Part shown: in pieces, positions 31,714 to 42,202 of the stretch
How the letters are laid out: each line of letters starts with the position of its first letter
Numbering within the stretch: the first letter of the stretch is position 1
Source of the DNA: Lelliottia amnigena
GTDB lineage: Bacteria > Pseudomonadota > Gammaproteobacteria > Enterobacterales > Enterobacteriaceae
Reading direction: 5' to 3'
Assembly (NCBI GenBank): GCA_900635465.1
Contig: LR134135.1
Coordinates: forward strand, 868,001-932,000
DNA length: 64,000 nucleotides
The notes under the pieces: generated by a model
The model's database searches: none
What the model saw: the letters and a program-made list of their open reading frames with translations, nothing else
Told to the model about the DNA's origin: nothing
Program-made: the position numbers and the translations under genes

Positions 31714-31848
31714 TTCTTTTCTCTTTCAGTGGTGGCGAGTGATCCGCACAAGCTCATGATTTGCATAATGTCCGCCCTCTCCATTCAGGGAGAGGGCGGG
31801 GTGAGGGGGAGTACGCGGCGCAGCGTGGTTGTGGCCACAGTAATTCTT
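31681..31848. repeat. Direct repeat: duplicated mak 3' end
   Basis: The last 33 bases of mak plus 5 following bases (31681-31718, starting gtacgcggcgcagcgtgg) recur at 31811-31848 with two mismatches. Both copies include the stop codon. The 92 bases between them hold a CCTCTCC-type palindrome. This marks a past duplication, or a deletion/insertion that removed araJ. Confidence 0.85.
31772..31799. repeat. CCTCTCC-type palindrome
   Basis: Eleven-base arms ccgccctctcc and ggagagggcgg around a 6-base loop, followed by ggtgaggg, the flank that typifies the fuller copies of this element. It lies between the two copies of the mak 3' end. Confidence 0.75.
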
Positions 31849-31849
31849 G

Positions 31850-32246
31850 ATGTTGAAGCACTAAAGATGGCAGCCAGGAATAAAAGACTTAAAGCGACGA
31901 CTGGTCCGGCTGTAAATCGCTGAGTCGTTGACCAAAGGCCGGGGCGACGCGCAGGGATGCGCGGAGAGGGTGCGACCTGCAGGGATGCAGGATCGCGCCC
32001 GACCCGAAGCCGGAGGGAATAAGACGAAGGCACCGCGTAGCGGCGATTTTCTTGCCGGGAGCCCGGGTCGCCAGGGCGGCGGCGATTGAGCCGCCATGGC
32101 ACGTTCACTGGTTCCGTTTTTATAGAGAAGCGCGTGTCTTGAAGTGAACGGAACCACCTCCTGAGCAACATGTTCCCCCTCATTCTGACCCTCTTCCTCA
32201 ATGGAGAGGGGAACGGCTGTACCCCTCATCAAGAGGCGAGATGCCC
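31850..32246. other. GC-rich structured non-coding segment in place of araJ
   Basis: No convincing gene in about 400 bases. Three hairpins are evident. At 31948-31963, cgcgc/gcgcg has loop agggat. At 31968-32000 a 13-pair stem with one bulge has the same loop agggat. At 32078-32095, ggcggc/gccgcc has loop gattga. At 32109-32156, tggttccgtt pairs with aacggaacca across 28 bases. A degenerate CCTCTCC-type copy lies at 32172-32214. The block looks like a mobile or repetitive structured element rather than a decayed gene. Confidence 0.6.
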
Positions 32247-35200
32247 TCACTCCACCGCAAACATCTTATCCAGCTTGCTGTAGCCCAGTCCGTTAATTTT
32301 CTTCACTTTGATCTGCACAGGAATGCGCTCTTTCATCGCCTCCACATGACTGATCACGCCGATGGTTTTCCCCGTCGCATTCAGGGCATCGAGCGCATCG
32401 AGCGCGGTATCCAGCGTTTCGCTGTCCAGCGTGCCGAATCCCTCGTCGAGGAACAGGGAATCAATGCGCGTTTTGTGGCTCACCAGGTCAGAAAGCGCCA
32501 GCGCCAGCGCCAGGCTCACCAGGAAACTCTCACCCCCGGAAAGGGTTCGCGTGTCGCGCACCGCGTCAGCCTGCCACGTATCCACCACTTCCAGCTCCAG
32601 CGCGTCGCTCGCTTTGCGTTGCAGAAGATAGCGGCCGTGCAGGCGATTCAGCTGCTGATTCGCCAGCCACACCAGATTGTCGAGCGTCAACCCCTGAGCG
32701 AATTTACGGAAGCGATCGCCGGTACTGGACCCGATCAGTGCATTCAGATATCCCCAGTCATCCGCAAGGCGAGCAGCTTCGTCAATCTGCTGGATAAGCG
32801 CCTGCTGATGCTGCCGGTTCTCGCCATCCTGTCTGAGCTGCTGGTTGATCTCACCCTGACGGGTGCTGTTTTCACGCAGACGTTGCGCCAGTTGCTGGAG
32901 CTCATGCTGCAATGTCGGTGCATCCAACTGCAATCCTTCCGGGCGTTGTTCCAGATGTTGGTTGAGCAATTGATTTGCCTGACGCACCAGCGCCGTCGCT
33001 TGTTGAATCTGGTTTTCCAGCGTCTGCTTTAACGTTTCCAGACGCTGCATTGTGTCGGCATCAAGCAACGCACTCAGGAATGCCTCGCCGTCGGCGAACG
33101 CGCTTTTTTCCAGCGCGGCGGAAAACTGAGCCTGCGATTGCTGCATGCGCTCGGTTTCCAGGCTTTCCTGCTGCTGCAATGTCGCGAGTTGGCTTTGCAG
33201 CGAGACGCATTCATTGTGGATCTCGCGCCAGTTATCAGGAATAACGGATTCCGCGTCTTCGGTGTCCGTCGCGGGCAGCGTATCCAACAGCGGTGTTAGC
33301 GCGTTGATACGTTCCTGAAGGGCGGTGAGCTGTTTCTGCTGCGCTTGCCAGTGCGACGATTCGTTTTCGCGATCGGTGAGCCAGAGCGTTTCAGCGCCCT
33401 CATCGGGGATCTGCAATGACAGCGCATTCAGCGCGTTTTCCAGCGTCAGGCGTGTTGCCGCAATCTGCTGCTGGAGTTGCCGCTCCTGGTGTTCCTGCTC
33501 GTTAAGCTGGCTTTGTAAGGCCAGACGCTGGCTGAGCTGATACAGCTGGCGCTCGTAATGTTCCTGTTCGTTCAGCCACGGGGCAATATCATCCTGGATA
33601 TTCAACGTCACGTTCAGTGTTGCACACACTTCGCGCCATGCGTGCATGAGCGTTTGCGCCTCCCGGGAGAGCGTCTGCGCCTCTTCGGTGTCGCGCTGGA
33701 TCTGACTGGCCAGGGCATTGACTTGCCCTAATACCAGCAGGCCTTCTTCTTTCAGCGCGGCGACTTCTTTTTCCATCGCATCACGGCGGCGCTGGTTTTC
33801 TGATATCTCTAACGTCTGATACTGCTTCACCGAAGGGTGTTCAGTTGAACCGCAGAGCAAGCAGGGTTTTCCCGCTTCAAGACGCGCTCGATAACCCTCA
33901 AGATCTTTAATCTCGGCCTCTCGCTCGCACAAGGCCTTGATATCCAGATAGTGCTGGTTTTTCTCTTTATATTGCTGTCGACGCAGGGCCAACGTCTCGT
34001 TAAGTTTTCGCTGCTCCGCCTGCGCCTTTTGCACGCTTTCAGCGTTTTGAGCGATGCGCTTTTGCAGCGGTTGATAACGGGCGTGAAGGGTGGTCAGCTG
34101 CTGGCGAGACGCACGCGCCGCCGTTTGCTGATCCATCGCCGCAGCGACATCATCGGCGGTCAGCGTCAGGGCGATCTCTGGTACGTTCGCCAGTTTTTGC
34201 CGCAGCTCGGTGATACGTCCGGTCAATGTCGCTATCTGACTTTTGTCGCGATGAAGCTGAGCGAAATGGGCACGCCAGCCTGCGATTTCCTGACCCCACA
34301 GACGGAAGCGGTCATGCCCGGCGAGCCACTGTGTCAGCGCAGACAGCTCGGTTTGCAGCTGGTCGCGGGCGCGCAGCGCACCGTTGCGGATGCGCGCACG
34401 GAGCGCCGCCCTGGACAGTAAGCGAGTATTCACTTCCTGGGTCTGCTGTTTGGTTTGTGCGAGACGCGTCGTCTGCTCCTGCTGACGTTCCCAGAGTGGG
34501 CGCAGCAATGCGGCGGGCTGGGCGTGTAGCAATTTTTCGAGGTCTGGTGCGGCGTCGATGAGCGCCTGTTGCGCCTCCTGTTGCGAGGTAAACGCGCGCA
34601 GCTGCTCGCGCTGAAGCTCTTCGTGACGGGTCAACCAGTGAAAATCGCGCTGGTGATTTTGTTGTTGCAGCAGCAGCGTTTTCTCTTCGTCAGTAAGCAC
34701 CTGCAAACTTTGCTTCAACTGCTGTTGCTGCTCGTCGCTCAGTAAAATCACGCCAGCCGCTTGGGCTTCACGCTTTTCCAGCTCCGTGCGCGCGGCTTTG
34801 TGTTGTTCAAAGACTCTCGCGGAAATCTGACCGTAAATTTCGGTTCCGGTCAGTTCCTCCAGCAACTCGGCGCGTTCACCGGGTTTGGCATTGAGGAAGG
34901 CGGCAAATTGCCCCTGCGACAACAGCATTGAGCGTGTGAAACGATCGTAATCCAGCCCGGTCAGCGAGGCCGTTTGCTCAATTTTGTCTGTGGCTTTGTC
35001 AGACAGGATTTTACCGTCTTCACAGCGGGCCAGCTCTACGCGCGGTGCCTGTAAATTTCCGTCTGGCTGATTACGCGCGCGGCTCTGGCTCCAGAACGCG
35101 CGATAAGCGATGCCTTTAACTTCAAATTCTACCTCCGCCAGACATTCAGCGGTGTCGCGCGTCATAAGATCATTTTGTGATTGTGTGACTTTGTTCAGAC

Positions 35201-35378
35201 GCGGCGTCTGGTGATACAGCGCGAGGCAGATGGCGTCGAGCAGGGTGGTTTTTCCGGCGCCGGTCGCGCCAGTTATCGCAAACAGACCGTTGCTGGCGAA
35301 CGGCTCAGCGGTGAAATCTATCTTCCATTCGCCCTTCAGAGAGTTGATATTTTTCAGACGCAGGCTGAGAATTTTCAT
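32247..35378 (-). CDS. sbcC: SbcC, ATPase subunit of the SbcCD nuclease
   Basis: A 1043-residue SMC/Rad50-like ATPase. Walker A is [13 protein letters not shown] (about residues 37-49). Long coiled coils rich in Gln and Glu flank a zinc hook CLLC near the centre. The C-terminal ABC signature is [16 protein letters not shown] and Walker B is [12 protein letters not shown]. With SbcD it cuts hairpins, palindromes and protein-blocked DNA ends. It overlaps the sbcD stop by 4 bases (ATGA). The many palindromes in this window are the kind of DNA it can attack. Confidence 0.97.
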   Translation of the reverse strand: MKILSLRLKNINSLKGEWKIDFTAEPFASNGLFAITGATGAGKTTLLDAICLALYHQTPRLNKVTQSQNDLMTRDTAECLAEVEFEVKGIAYRAFWSQSRARNQPDGNLQAPRVELARCEDGKILSDKATDKIEQTASLTGLDYDRFTRSMLLSQGQFAAFLNAKPGERAELLEELTGTEIYGQISARVFEQHKAARTELEKREAQAAGVILLSDEQQQQLKQSLQVLTDEEKTLLLQQQNHQRDFHWLTRHEELQREQLRAFTSQQEAQQALIDAAPDLEKLLHAQPAALLRPLWERQQEQTTRLAQTKQQTQEVNTRLLSRAALRARIRNGALRARDQLQTELSALTQWLAGHDRFRLWGQEIAGWRAHFAQLHRDKSQIATLTGRITELRQKLANVPEIALTLTADDVAAAMDQQTAARASRQQLTTLHARYQPLQKRIAQNAESVQKAQAEQRKLNETLALRRQQYKEKNQHYLDIKALCEREAEIKDLEGYRARLEAGKPCLLCGSTEHPSVKQYQTLEISENQRRRDAMEKEVAALKEEGLLVLGQVNALASQIQRDTEEAQTLSREAQTLMHAWREVCATLNVTLNIQDDIAPWLNEQEHYERQLYQLSQRLALQSQLNEQEHQERQLQQQIAATRLTLENALNALSLQIPDEGAETLWLTDRENESSHWQAQQKQLTALQERINALTPLLDTLPATDTEDAESVIPDNWREIHNECVSLQSQLATLQQQESLETERMQQSQAQFSAALEKSAFADGEAFLSALLDADTMQRLETLKQTLENQIQQATALVRQANQLLNQHLEQRPEGLQLDAPTLQHELQQLAQRLRENSTRQGEINQQLRQDGENRQHQQALIQQIDEAARLADDWGYLNALIGSSTGDRFRKFAQGLTLDNLVWLANQQLNRLHGRYLLQRKASDALELEVVDTWQADAVRDTRTLSGGESFLVSLALALALSDLVSHKTRIDSLFLDEGFGTLDSETLDTALDALDALNATGKTIGVISHVEAMKERIPVQIKVKKINGLGYSKLDKMFAVE

Positions 35379-36580
35379 GCGTTTTCTTCCTCATCATTGA
35401 GCGCATGCAGCGTATGGGTGAACAGCTCGTTGAGTCTTGCGCGCTGCGCGTCGTCAATTTCTTCCTGCGCCAGTCGGCGTTCAAAAACCTCTTCGACTTT
35501 CAGCTCGCTGAGCGTTTCGCGCTGCGCACTGAGCAGGATTTTCTCACGCTGTTCGCGGCTGCGACGCACCAGTAATACCTCAACGGGCAGCGTTTCCGTG
35601 AGCGCCTGGATTTTGCGCTGCATATCGTGCAGATAGTCATCCGTCGTGATTTCGATATCCAGCCAGACGGGCGGGATTTGCTCCACATTGCGCCACTGCT
35701 CAAGCTGCGCGGTGATGGCCGCCAGATCGCCTTTCAGCACCGCCAGCGGCTGCGTCACCGGCACTTCCAGGGTTTCTACCGCGTGCAGTTTTCCGTCGAC
35801 AAAACTCACCAGATGCACACTTTTAGGTTTGCCCGTTTCGTCAAAGCTGAGCGAAATGGGCGAGCCGCAATAGCGGATATGTTCACTGCCGCCAATCTTC
35901 TGTGCCCGATGGATATGCCCGAGCGCGATGTAATCGGCAGGCGGGAAGTTCTGCGCCGGGAACGCATCCAGCGTACCAATATAAATTTCGCGTACCGCGT
36001 CGCTTTTACTGGCACCGACGGTGGTTAAATGGCCGGTGGCGATGACGGGTAGCGCCGCCTCACCGCGTAAGGCACAGGCGTCGAGATATTGCTGCTGATA
36101 GTAGTCGGTGATGGCCTGCAGCAGGTGCTGTTGCTTTTCGCCGCCGGTCAGTCCGGCCTGGCTTTGCACGATGTCGCGCGGACGCAAAAAGGGGATCGGG
36201 CAGATAACGGCGCCCGGCGTGCCGTCGCGTTTTTTGATGATTTGCGGTGCGTGCCCGGCGTTTGCCACTACAGTGGTATTCAGAAAGGCCAGAATATCGC
36301 GCGACTCATTCAGTGTTGCCACCGAGTCGTGATTGCCCGCGACGATGACCAGATGGCAGCCCGTTTTCTGTAAATTAACCACGAAGCGATTATAGATTTC
36401 GCGCGCATAGCTGGGCGGCGATCCGGTGTCAAAAATATCACCGGCGACAATGATTGCGTCAACCTGGTGCGTCAGCGCCGTTTCCAGCAGCCAGTTCAGG
36501 AACGCTTCGTGTTCGGCCGCGCGGCTTTTACTGTAAAAATTTTGACCCAGATGCCAGTCCGAGGTGTGAAGTATGCGCAT
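35375..36580 (-). CDS. sbcD: SbcD, nuclease subunit of SbcCD
   Basis: A 401-residue Mre11-type metallophosphoesterase that provides the Mn-dependent exo/endonuclease activity of SbcCD. The five phosphoesterase motifs are visible: DWHLGQ at the N-terminus, [18 protein letters not shown] and LGHIHRAQ. Translationally coupled to sbcC (4-base overlap) and divergent from phoB. Confidence 0.97.
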   Translation of the reverse strand: MRILHTSDWHLGQNFYSKSRAAEHEAFLNWLLETALTHQVDAIIVAGDIFDTGSPPSYAREIYNRFVVNLQKTGCHLVIVAGNHDSVATLNESRDILAFLNTTVVANAGHAPQIIKKRDGTPGAVICPIPFLRPRDIVQSQAGLTGGEKQQHLLQAITDYYQQQYLDACALRGEAALPVIATGHLTTVGASKSDAVREIYIGTLDAFPAQNFPPADYIALGHIHRAQKIGGSEHIRYCGSPISLSFDETGKPKSVHLVSFVDGKLHAVETLEVPVTQPLAVLKGDLAAITAQLEQWRNVEQIPPVWLDIEITTDDYLHDMQRKIQALTETLPVEVLLVRRSREQREKILLSAQRETLSELKVEEVFERRLAQEEIDDAQRARLNELFTHTLHALNDEEENA

Positions 36581-36805
36581 AACAGATCCGTGGCAAAAAA
36601 AGGTGAAAGGGATTATACACTTGATCCTTCAGGCCGCCTCTGTGTTGGCTGCATCGGCCCAATTCTGAGTGTTAAGGGCGTCAGTATGGGGTTCTGAGGT
36701 GTGCCGGTGTGAGGTAGCGTGACGGCTTTTGCGGTGATAAATGTCCTGGGAACGGGAAATTACAGCTGTAATAAAACAATAGTTTGCTATTCATAGTGGT
36801 AATGT

Positions 36806-36839
36806 TTTTCATAAATCTGTCATAAATCTGACGCATAAT
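36806..36839 (+). promoter_or_regulatory. Pho box and -10 of the phoBR promoter
   Basis: ttttcat-aaat-ctgtcat at 36806-36823 is the PhoB box, very like that of E. coli phoB. A cataat -10 at 36834-36839 follows after 10 bases. It gives positive autoregulation of phoBR. The rest of the 304-base sbcD-phoB gap shows no other clear feature. Confidence 0.9.
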
Positions 36840-36884
36840 GACGCCGCATTACAAACTTTTAACCTCAATAAGACAGGGTAAAGT

Positions 36885-37574
36885 ATGGCGAGACGTATTC
36901 TGGTCGTAGAAGATGAAGCTCCGATTCGTGAAATGGTGTGCTTCGTGCTCGAACAAAACGGTTTTCAGCCGATAGAAGCTGAAGATTATGACAGCGCGGT
37001 GAATCAGCTGAACGAACCCTGGCCTGATTTGATTCTGCTTGACTGGATGTTGCCTGGCGGCTCTGGACTGCAATTTATCAAACACATCAAACGTGAAGCG
37101 ATGACCCGCGAGATCCCGGTTGTGATGCTGACCGCGCGCGGCGAAGAAGAAGATCGCGTGCGCGGGTTGGAAACGGGTGCGGATGACTACATCACCAAGC
37201 CGTTTTCACCGAAGGAGCTGGTGGCACGTATTAAAGCGGTGATGCGCCGTATTTCACCGATGGCGGTGGAAGAGGTGATTGAGATGCAGGGGCTGAGCCT
37301 GGATCCCACGTCGCATCGCGTGATGACGGGTGAAAACCCGCTCGACATGGGACCGACCGAATTTAAGCTATTGCACTTCTTTATGACGCATCCGGAACGC
37401 GTTTACAGTCGTGAGCAGTTGCTGAATAACGTTTGGGGAACCAACGTCTATGTTGAAGACAGAACGGTTGATGTGCATATTCGCCGCTTGCGTAAAGCGC
37501 TGGAACACAGCGGCCACGATCGCATGGTGCAAACGGTCCGCGGCACGGGTTATCGTTTTTCGACCCGTTTCTGA
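36885..37574 (+). CDS. phoB: Phosphate regulon response regulator PhoB
   Basis: A 229-residue OmpR/PhoB-family regulator. The receiver has phosphoacceptor D53 in [11 protein letters not shown] and Lys in YITKPFSP; the C-terminal winged helix reads [20 protein letters not shown] and ends RGTGYRFS. Activated by PhoR in low phosphate, it binds Pho boxes such as those before phoA and its own gene. Start [11 protein letters not shown] is conserved. Confidence 0.98.
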   Translation: MARRILVVEDEAPIREMVCFVLEQNGFQPIEAEDYDSAVNQLNEPWPDLILLDWMLPGGSGLQFIKHIKREAMTREIPVVMLTARGEEEDRVRGLETGADDYITKPFSPKELVARIKAVMRRISPMAVEEVIEMQGLSLDPTSHRVMTGENPLDMGPTEFKLLHFFMTHPERVYSREQLLNNVWGTNVYVEDRTVDVHIRRLRKALEHSGHDRMVQTVRGTGYRFSTRF

Positions 37575-37595
37575 ACACTGACAGGAGTGTGACGC

Positions 37596-38891
37596 GTGCT
37601 GGAACGTCTGTCATGGAAAAGGCTCGTTTTTGAACTGATCTTATGCTGTCTCCCGGCCTTCATTTTGGGGGCTATTTTTGGTTACCTGCCGTGGTTTTTA
37701 CTGGCGGCAGTAACCGGCCTGTTGATCTGGCATTTTTGGAATTTACTGCGCCTGTCGTGGTGGCTGTGGGTGGATCGCAGCATGACGCCACCGCCCGGTA
37801 GCGGAAGCTGGGAGCCGTTACTTTACGGCCTGCATCAGATGCAGATGCGTAATAAAAAGCGTCGTCGCGAGCTGGGAAGTCTGATAAAGCGCTTTCGTAG
37901 CGGCGCAGAGTCGCTGCCGGATGCCGTGATCCTCACTACCGAAGAAGGGACGATTTTCTGGTGTAATGGTCTGGCACAACAGCTCCTTGGACTCCGCTGG
38001 CCGGACGATAATGGCCAGAACATACTGAATCTACTACGTTACCCCGAGTTCACGCTGTATCTGAAAAAGCGTGAATTTACTCGCCCGCACAATCTGGTGC
38101 TGAATAACGGCCGTCACCTTGAGATTCGCGTTATGCCCTATAGCGACAAGCAGTGGCTGATGGTGGCGCGTGATGTTACCCAAATGCATCAGCTTGAAGG
38201 GGCGCGTCGTAATTTCTTTGCCAACGTCAGCCATGAATTGCGCACCCCGTTGACCGTGCTTCAGGGATATCTGGAGATGATGCAGGAGCAAACGCTGGAA
38301 GGCGCGCCGCGAGAGAAAGCATTACATACGATGCGCGAGCAAACGCATCGCATGGAAGGGCTGGTGAAGCAGCTTCTGACGCTGTCGAAAATTGAAGCCG
38401 CCCCGACGCTGGCACTGAATGAAACCATTGATGTTCCGATGATGCTGCGTGTTGTGGAGCGGGAAGCGCAGACGCTGAGCCATAAAAAACATCAGCTGAC
38501 GTTTGAGGTTGATAGCGCGCTCAAAATCCTCGGCAGTGAAGAGCAATTGCGCAGTGCGATATCGAATCTGGTCTATAACGCCGTGAATCATACGCCGGAA
38601 GGCACACACATTGTGGTGCGCTGGCAGCCTGTGCCGATGGGGGCCGAATTTAGCGTTGAAGACAACGGACCGGGCATTGGGCCGGAGCACATTCCGCGTC
38701 TGACTGAGCGTTTCTACCGCGTCGATAAAGCGCGCTCACGACAAACCGGCGGCAGTGGGCTGGGCCTGGCGATTGTGAAGCATGCATTGAATCATCACGA
38801 CAGTCGCCTTGATATTCAGAGTACGCCGGGCAAAGGTACGCGATTCAGTTTTGTTATCCCGGAACGATTAATTGCCAAAAAAAGTGCCTGA
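37596..38891 (+). CDS. phoR: Phosphate regulon sensor kinase PhoR
   Basis: A 431-residue inner-membrane histidine kinase, as in E. coli. Two N-terminal hydrophobic segments precede a PAS domain (around [21 protein letters not shown]). The H-box is [16 protein letters not shown] and the ATPase domain has [14 protein letters not shown] and [12 protein letters not shown]. It phosphorylates or dephosphorylates PhoB according to Pst/PhoU signalling. 21 bases after phoB. Confidence 0.98.
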   Translation: MLERLSWKRLVFELILCCLPAFILGAIFGYLPWFLLAAVTGLLIWHFWNLLRLSWWLWVDRSMTPPPGSGSWEPLLYGLHQMQMRNKKRRRELGSLIKRFRSGAESLPDAVILTTEEGTIFWCNGLAQQLLGLRWPDDNGQNILNLLRYPEFTLYLKKREFTRPHNLVLNNGRHLEIRVMPYSDKQWLMVARDVTQMHQLEGARRNFFANVSHELRTPLTVLQGYLEMMQEQTLEGAPREKALHTMREQTHRMEGLVKQLLTLSKIEAAPTLALNETIDVPMMLRVVEREAQTLSHKKHQLTFEVDSALKILGSEEQLRSAISNLVYNAVNHTPEGTHIVVRWQPVPMGAEFSVEDNGPGIGPEHIPRLTERFYRVDKARSRQTGGSGLGLAIVKHALNHHDSRLDIQSTPGKGTRFSFVIPERLIAKKSA

Positions 38892-38917
38892 CAGCCGGTG
38901 TGTCAGCCTTACTTTCC

Positions 38918-38948
38918 ACAGGCCAGCGTTTGCTGGCCTGTTTGCTTT
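38918..38948 (+). terminator. Terminator after phoR
   Basis: Ten-base arms acaggccagc and gctggcctgt with loop gttt, then tttgcttt, 27 bases after the phoR stop. Confidence 0.8.
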
Positions 38949-39300
38949 GCAGTCAAGCGAAACGCGGATGAATTTTATACGGCTGATGCTTTTTTGTTCG
39001 CATGATTAGCCATGGGTTTTTCTTATACTTAGCGGATTGTGCTGGCCTGTATTTTCATGCTGGCATATTGTTCTGGTTTTAAGATCCCTCCTTGCCTTTA
39101 AACGTTATAAGCGTTTAAATTGCGCCCCATATACTGTCAGACCGACTGTATTTGCGCGGTAAACCGAAAAACTATTCTTCGCTGCGCCAGGACGGGAGCA
39201 TATCCCGCTGAAATTGAGTTAATTTTCCGCCGTATCGTCCCGTTAGGGATGGCGAAAATCTCAACGTTTTCAACACCACATCCACAGGCAGTAAGGTTCT
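38949..39300 (+). promoter_or_regulatory. Long leader/promoter region of brnQ
   Basis: About 350 bases before brnQ without a credible gene. aaacg-ttataag-cgttt near 39100-39117 is a small inverted repeat. The region presumably carries the brnQ promoter and an untranslated leader; no known riboswitch or attenuator peptide was recognised. Confidence 0.4.
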
Positions 39301-40620
39301 ATGACCCATCACTTAAAATCGCGTGACATTATCGCGCTGGGCTTTATGACTTTCGCGCTGTTCGTCGGCGCAGGTAATATCATTTTTCCTCCCATGGTTG
39401 GCTTGCAGGCGGGTGAACACGTCTGGATGGCGGCGTTTGGCTTCCTGATTACGGCCGTGGGTTTGCCGGTGCTTACCGTTGTCGCGCTGGCGAAAGTGGG
39501 CGGCGGCGTTGATAGCCTCAGCGCACCGATTGGCAAAGTAGCGGGTGTTTTACTGGCGGTCGTGTGCTATCTGGCCATCGGGCCGCTGTTTGCAACACCG
39601 CGCACCGCGACCGTCTCTTTTGAAGTCGGTATCGCGCCGTTGACCGGTGACGGTCCGCTGCCGCTGCTGATTTACAGCGTGGTGTACTTCGCGATTGTCA
39701 TTCTGGTTTCGCTCTATCCGGGTAAATTGCTGGATACCGTCGGCAATTTCCTTGCTCCGCTGAAAATCCTCGCCCTGATTGTGCTGGCGGTTGCCGCTGT
39801 GATTTGGCCTGCGGGCCCGATCAGCGATGCAATGGACGCCTATAAGAATGCGGCGTTCTCGAACGGTTTCGTTAACGGCTATCTGACGATGGATACGCTG
39901 GGCGCGATGGCGTTCGGTATTGTTATCGTCAACGCGGCACGGTCTCGCGGCGTGACCGAAGCGCGACTGTTGACGCGGTATACCGTCTGGGCTGGCCTGA
40001 TGGCCGGTGCGGGCCTGGCACTGCTGTATCTGGCGCTGTTCCGCCTGGGTTCTGATAGCGCATCTCTGGTCGATCAGAGTGCGAACGGTGCCGCGATTCT
40101 GCATGCTTACGTTCAGCACACCTTTGGTGGTGCGGGCAGCTTCATGCTGGCAGTTCTGATTTTCCTGGCGTGTCTGGTCACGGCCGTTGGCCTCACCTGC
40201 GCCTGTGCAGAGTTTTTTGCGCAGTACGTTCCGCTGTCCTATCGCACGCTGGTGTTTATCCTCGGCGGTTTCTCGATGGCGGTATCTAACCTGGGGCTGA
40301 GCCACCTGATTCAGGTCTCTATCCCGGTGCTGACCGCGATTTATCCGCCGTGTATCGTGCTGGTGGTGTTGAGCTTCACCCGTCCGTGGTGGAACAATTC
40401 CTCCCGAATTATTGCGCCTGCCATGTTTATCAGCTTTATTTTTGGTATCCTTGACGGGATTAAAGCGTCGGCTATTGGCGGTATACTTCCGGCCTGGACT
40501 CAGCGTTTACCGCTGTCAGAGCAGGGGCTGGCATGGTTGATGCCTTCCGTTGTGGCACTGATTCTGGCAATTATCTGGGATCGAGCAGCAGGGCGGCAGG
40601 TCACTTCCAGCGCGCATTAA
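39301..40620 (+). CDS. brnQ: Branched-chain amino acid carrier BrnQ
   Basis: A 439-residue inner-membrane LIVCS-family symporter for leucine, valine and isoleucine, with about 12 hydrophobic segments. It has the family N-terminus [25 protein letters not shown] (here [16 protein letters not shown]). Same length as E. coli BrnQ. ATG 39301 is preceded by taagg. proY follows on the same strand but after a strong terminator. Confidence 0.97.
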   Translation: MTHHLKSRDIIALGFMTFALFVGAGNIIFPPMVGLQAGEHVWMAAFGFLITAVGLPVLTVVALAKVGGGVDSLSAPIGKVAGVLLAVVCYLAIGPLFATPRTATVSFEVGIAPLTGDGPLPLLIYSVVYFAIVILVSLYPGKLLDTVGNFLAPLKILALIVLAVAAVIWPAGPISDAMDAYKNAAFSNGFVNGYLTMDTLGAMAFGIVIVNAARSRGVTEARLLTRYTVWAGLMAGAGLALLYLALFRLGSDSASLVDQSANGAAILHAYVQHTFGGAGSFMLAVLIFLACLVTAVGLTCACAEFFAQYVPLSYRTLVFILGGFSMAVSNLGLSHLIQVSIPVLTAIYPPCIVLVVLSFTRPWWNNSSRIIAPAMFISFIFGILDGIKASAIGGILPAWTQRLPLSEQGLAWLMPSVVALILAIIWDRAAGRQVTSSAH

Positions 40621-40639
40621 TCAATCACAAATTGTTTAA

Positions 40640-40668
40640 CCACGGGGCTTATGGCCCCGTGGTTTTTT
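40640..40668 (+). terminator. Terminator after brnQ
   Basis: Arms ccacggggc and gccccgtgg with a 5-base loop, followed by six T residues and, one base later, seven more. 19 bases after the brnQ stop. Confidence 0.93.
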
Positions 40669-40698
40669 GTTTTTTTCGTGTTGAATGGCAAGATTTAA

Positions 40699-42069
40699 AT
40701 GGAAAGCACTAACAAACTAAAACGTGGATTGAGCACCCGCCATATTCGCTTTATGGCGCTGGGCTCTGCGATCGGAACGGGTCTTTTTTATGGCTCGGCA
40801 GATGCCATCAAAATGGCCGGCCCGAGCGTCCTGCTGGCCTATATCATCGGCGGCGTGGCGGCGTATATCATTATGCGCGCGCTGGGCGAAATGTCGGTCC
40901 ACAATCCCTCTGCCAGCTCTTTTTCTCGCTACGCGCAGGAAAACTTAGGCCCGCTGGCGGGCTATATCACCGGCTGGACCTACTGTTTTGAGATCCTGAT
41001 TGTGGCGATTGCCGACGTGACGGCCTTTGGCATTTATATGGGCGTCTGGTTCCCGCTGGTGCCGCACTGGATTTGGGTGCTGAGCGTGGTGCTGATCATC
41101 TGTGGCGTTAACCTGATGAGCGTGAAGGTGTTTGGTGAGCTGGAGTTTTGGTTCTCCTTCTTCAAAGTCGCGACGATTATCATCATGATTGCAGCCGGTT
41201 TTGGGATCATTATCTGGGGTATTGGTAACGGCGGACAGCCGACCGGGATCCATAATCTGTGGACCAACGGCGGCTTCTTTAGCAACGGCTGGCTCGGGAT
41301 GGTGATGTCGCTGCAAATGGTGATGTTTGCCTATGGCGGTATCGAGATTATTGGGATTACCGCTGGTGAAGCGAAAGACCCGGAGAAATCCATTCCGCGC
41401 GCGATTAACTCCGTGCCGATGCGCATTCTGGTGTTCTACGTGGGAACGCTGTTTGTGATTATGTCCATTTATCCGTGGAATCAGGTGGGCACCAACGGCA
41501 GTCCGTTTGTTCTCACCTTCCAGCATTTAGGCATTGCGTTCGCGGCCAGTATTTTGAACTTTGTGGTGCTGACGGCTTCCTTTTCGGCCATCAACAGCGA
41601 TGTATTTGGCGTGGGACGTATGCTCCACGGCATGGTGGAGCAGGGGAACGCGCCAAAAGTGTTCGCCAAAACCTCGCGCCGCGGAACGCCGTGGGTCACC
41701 GTGCTGGTGATGACCGTTGCGCTGCTGCTCTCGGTTTATCTGAACTATATCATGCCGGAAAATGTCTTCCTGGTGATTGCGTCACTGGCGACCTTTGCGA
41801 CGGTGTGGGTGTGGATCATGATTTTGCTGTCGCAGATTGCGTTCCGCCGCCGTCTGCCGCCTGAAGAGGTGAAAGCGCTGAAATTCAAAGTGCCGGGCGG
41901 CGTGCCGACGACGGTGGTTGGCCTGATCTTCCTGGTCTTTATTATCGGCCTGATTGGTTACCATCCGGATACGCGTATTTCGCTGTATGTCGGCTTTGCC
42001 TGGATCGCGCTGTTGCTGATCGGTTGGGTGTTTAAACGCCGCCGCGAGCGTCAGTTAGCACAAGCATAA
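40699..42069 (+). CDS. proY: ProY amino-acid permease (APC family)
   Basis: A 456-residue inner-membrane permease with 12 hydrophobic segments. It has the APC signature [13 protein letters not shown] near the N-terminus and [21 protein letters not shown] in the middle. Homologous to E. coli ProY, described as a cryptic proline-specific permease; proline or another neutral amino acid is the expected substrate. Confidence 0.95.
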   Translation: MESTNKLKRGLSTRHIRFMALGSAIGTGLFYGSADAIKMAGPSVLLAYIIGGVAAYIIMRALGEMSVHNPSASSFSRYAQENLGPLAGYITGWTYCFEILIVAIADVTAFGIYMGVWFPLVPHWIWVLSVVLIICGVNLMSVKVFGELEFWFSFFKVATIIIMIAAGFGIIIWGIGNGGQPTGIHNLWTNGGFFSNGWLGMVMSLQMVMFAYGGIEIIGITAGEAKDPEKSIPRAINSVPMRILVFYVGTLFVIMSIYPWNQVGTNGSPFVLTFQHLGIAFAASILNFVVLTASFSAINSDVFGVGRMLHGMVEQGNAPKVFAKTSRRGTPWVTVLVMTVALLLSVYLNYIMPENVFLVIASLATFATVWVWIMILLSQIAFRRRLPPEEVKALKFKVPGGVPTTVVGLIFLVFIIGLIGYHPDTRISLYVGFAWIALLLIGWVFKRRRERQLAQA

Positions 42070-42076
42070 AGAGACG

Positions 42077-42102
42077 TGCCCGACCTCCGTCGGGCATTTT
42101 TT
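42077..42102 (+). terminator. Terminator after proY
   Basis: Perfect 8-base arms tgcccgac and gtcgggca, loop ctcc, then six T residues, 8 bases after the proY stop. Confidence 0.93.
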
Positions 42103-42124
42103 CTCCTCCCCCATCCTCCTCCCC
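42102..42124. promoter_or_regulatory. Two MalT-box-like sites upstream of malZ
   Basis: On the minus strand, 42124-42115 reads ggggaggagg, an exact match to the MalT consensus GGGGA(T/G)GAGG, and 42111-42102 reads ggggaggaga, one mismatch. Same orientation, 13 bases apart. MalT activates malZ in E. coli, so maltotriose-dependent control is likely conserved. Low sequence complexity is a caveat. Confidence 0.6.
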
Positions 42125-42202
42125 CAATAAACCTTTTCATGATGAGTGATCCTCCACTACGCTGTGGCAAGGTGGCCTCAATTTCATTAAAGGGGATTCG
42201 TG

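Noticed and set aside
31940-32000. Repeated hairpins considered as a CRISPR array
   Set aside because: Only two units, stems differ, no spacers of constant length and no cas genes.
31714-32246. A decayed araJ
   Set aside because: No stretch resembling an MFS transporter in any frame; the segment is GC-rich hairpins and repeats.
32241-33032. Plus-strand frame of 263 codons opposite the sbcC 3' end
   Set aside because: Antisense to the conserved SbcC ATPase domain, with no start signals or domain.
39120-39326. 68-codon frame upstream of brnQ as a leader peptide
   Set aside because: No ribosome-binding site, overlaps the brnQ start in another frame and is not enriched for branched-chain codons.
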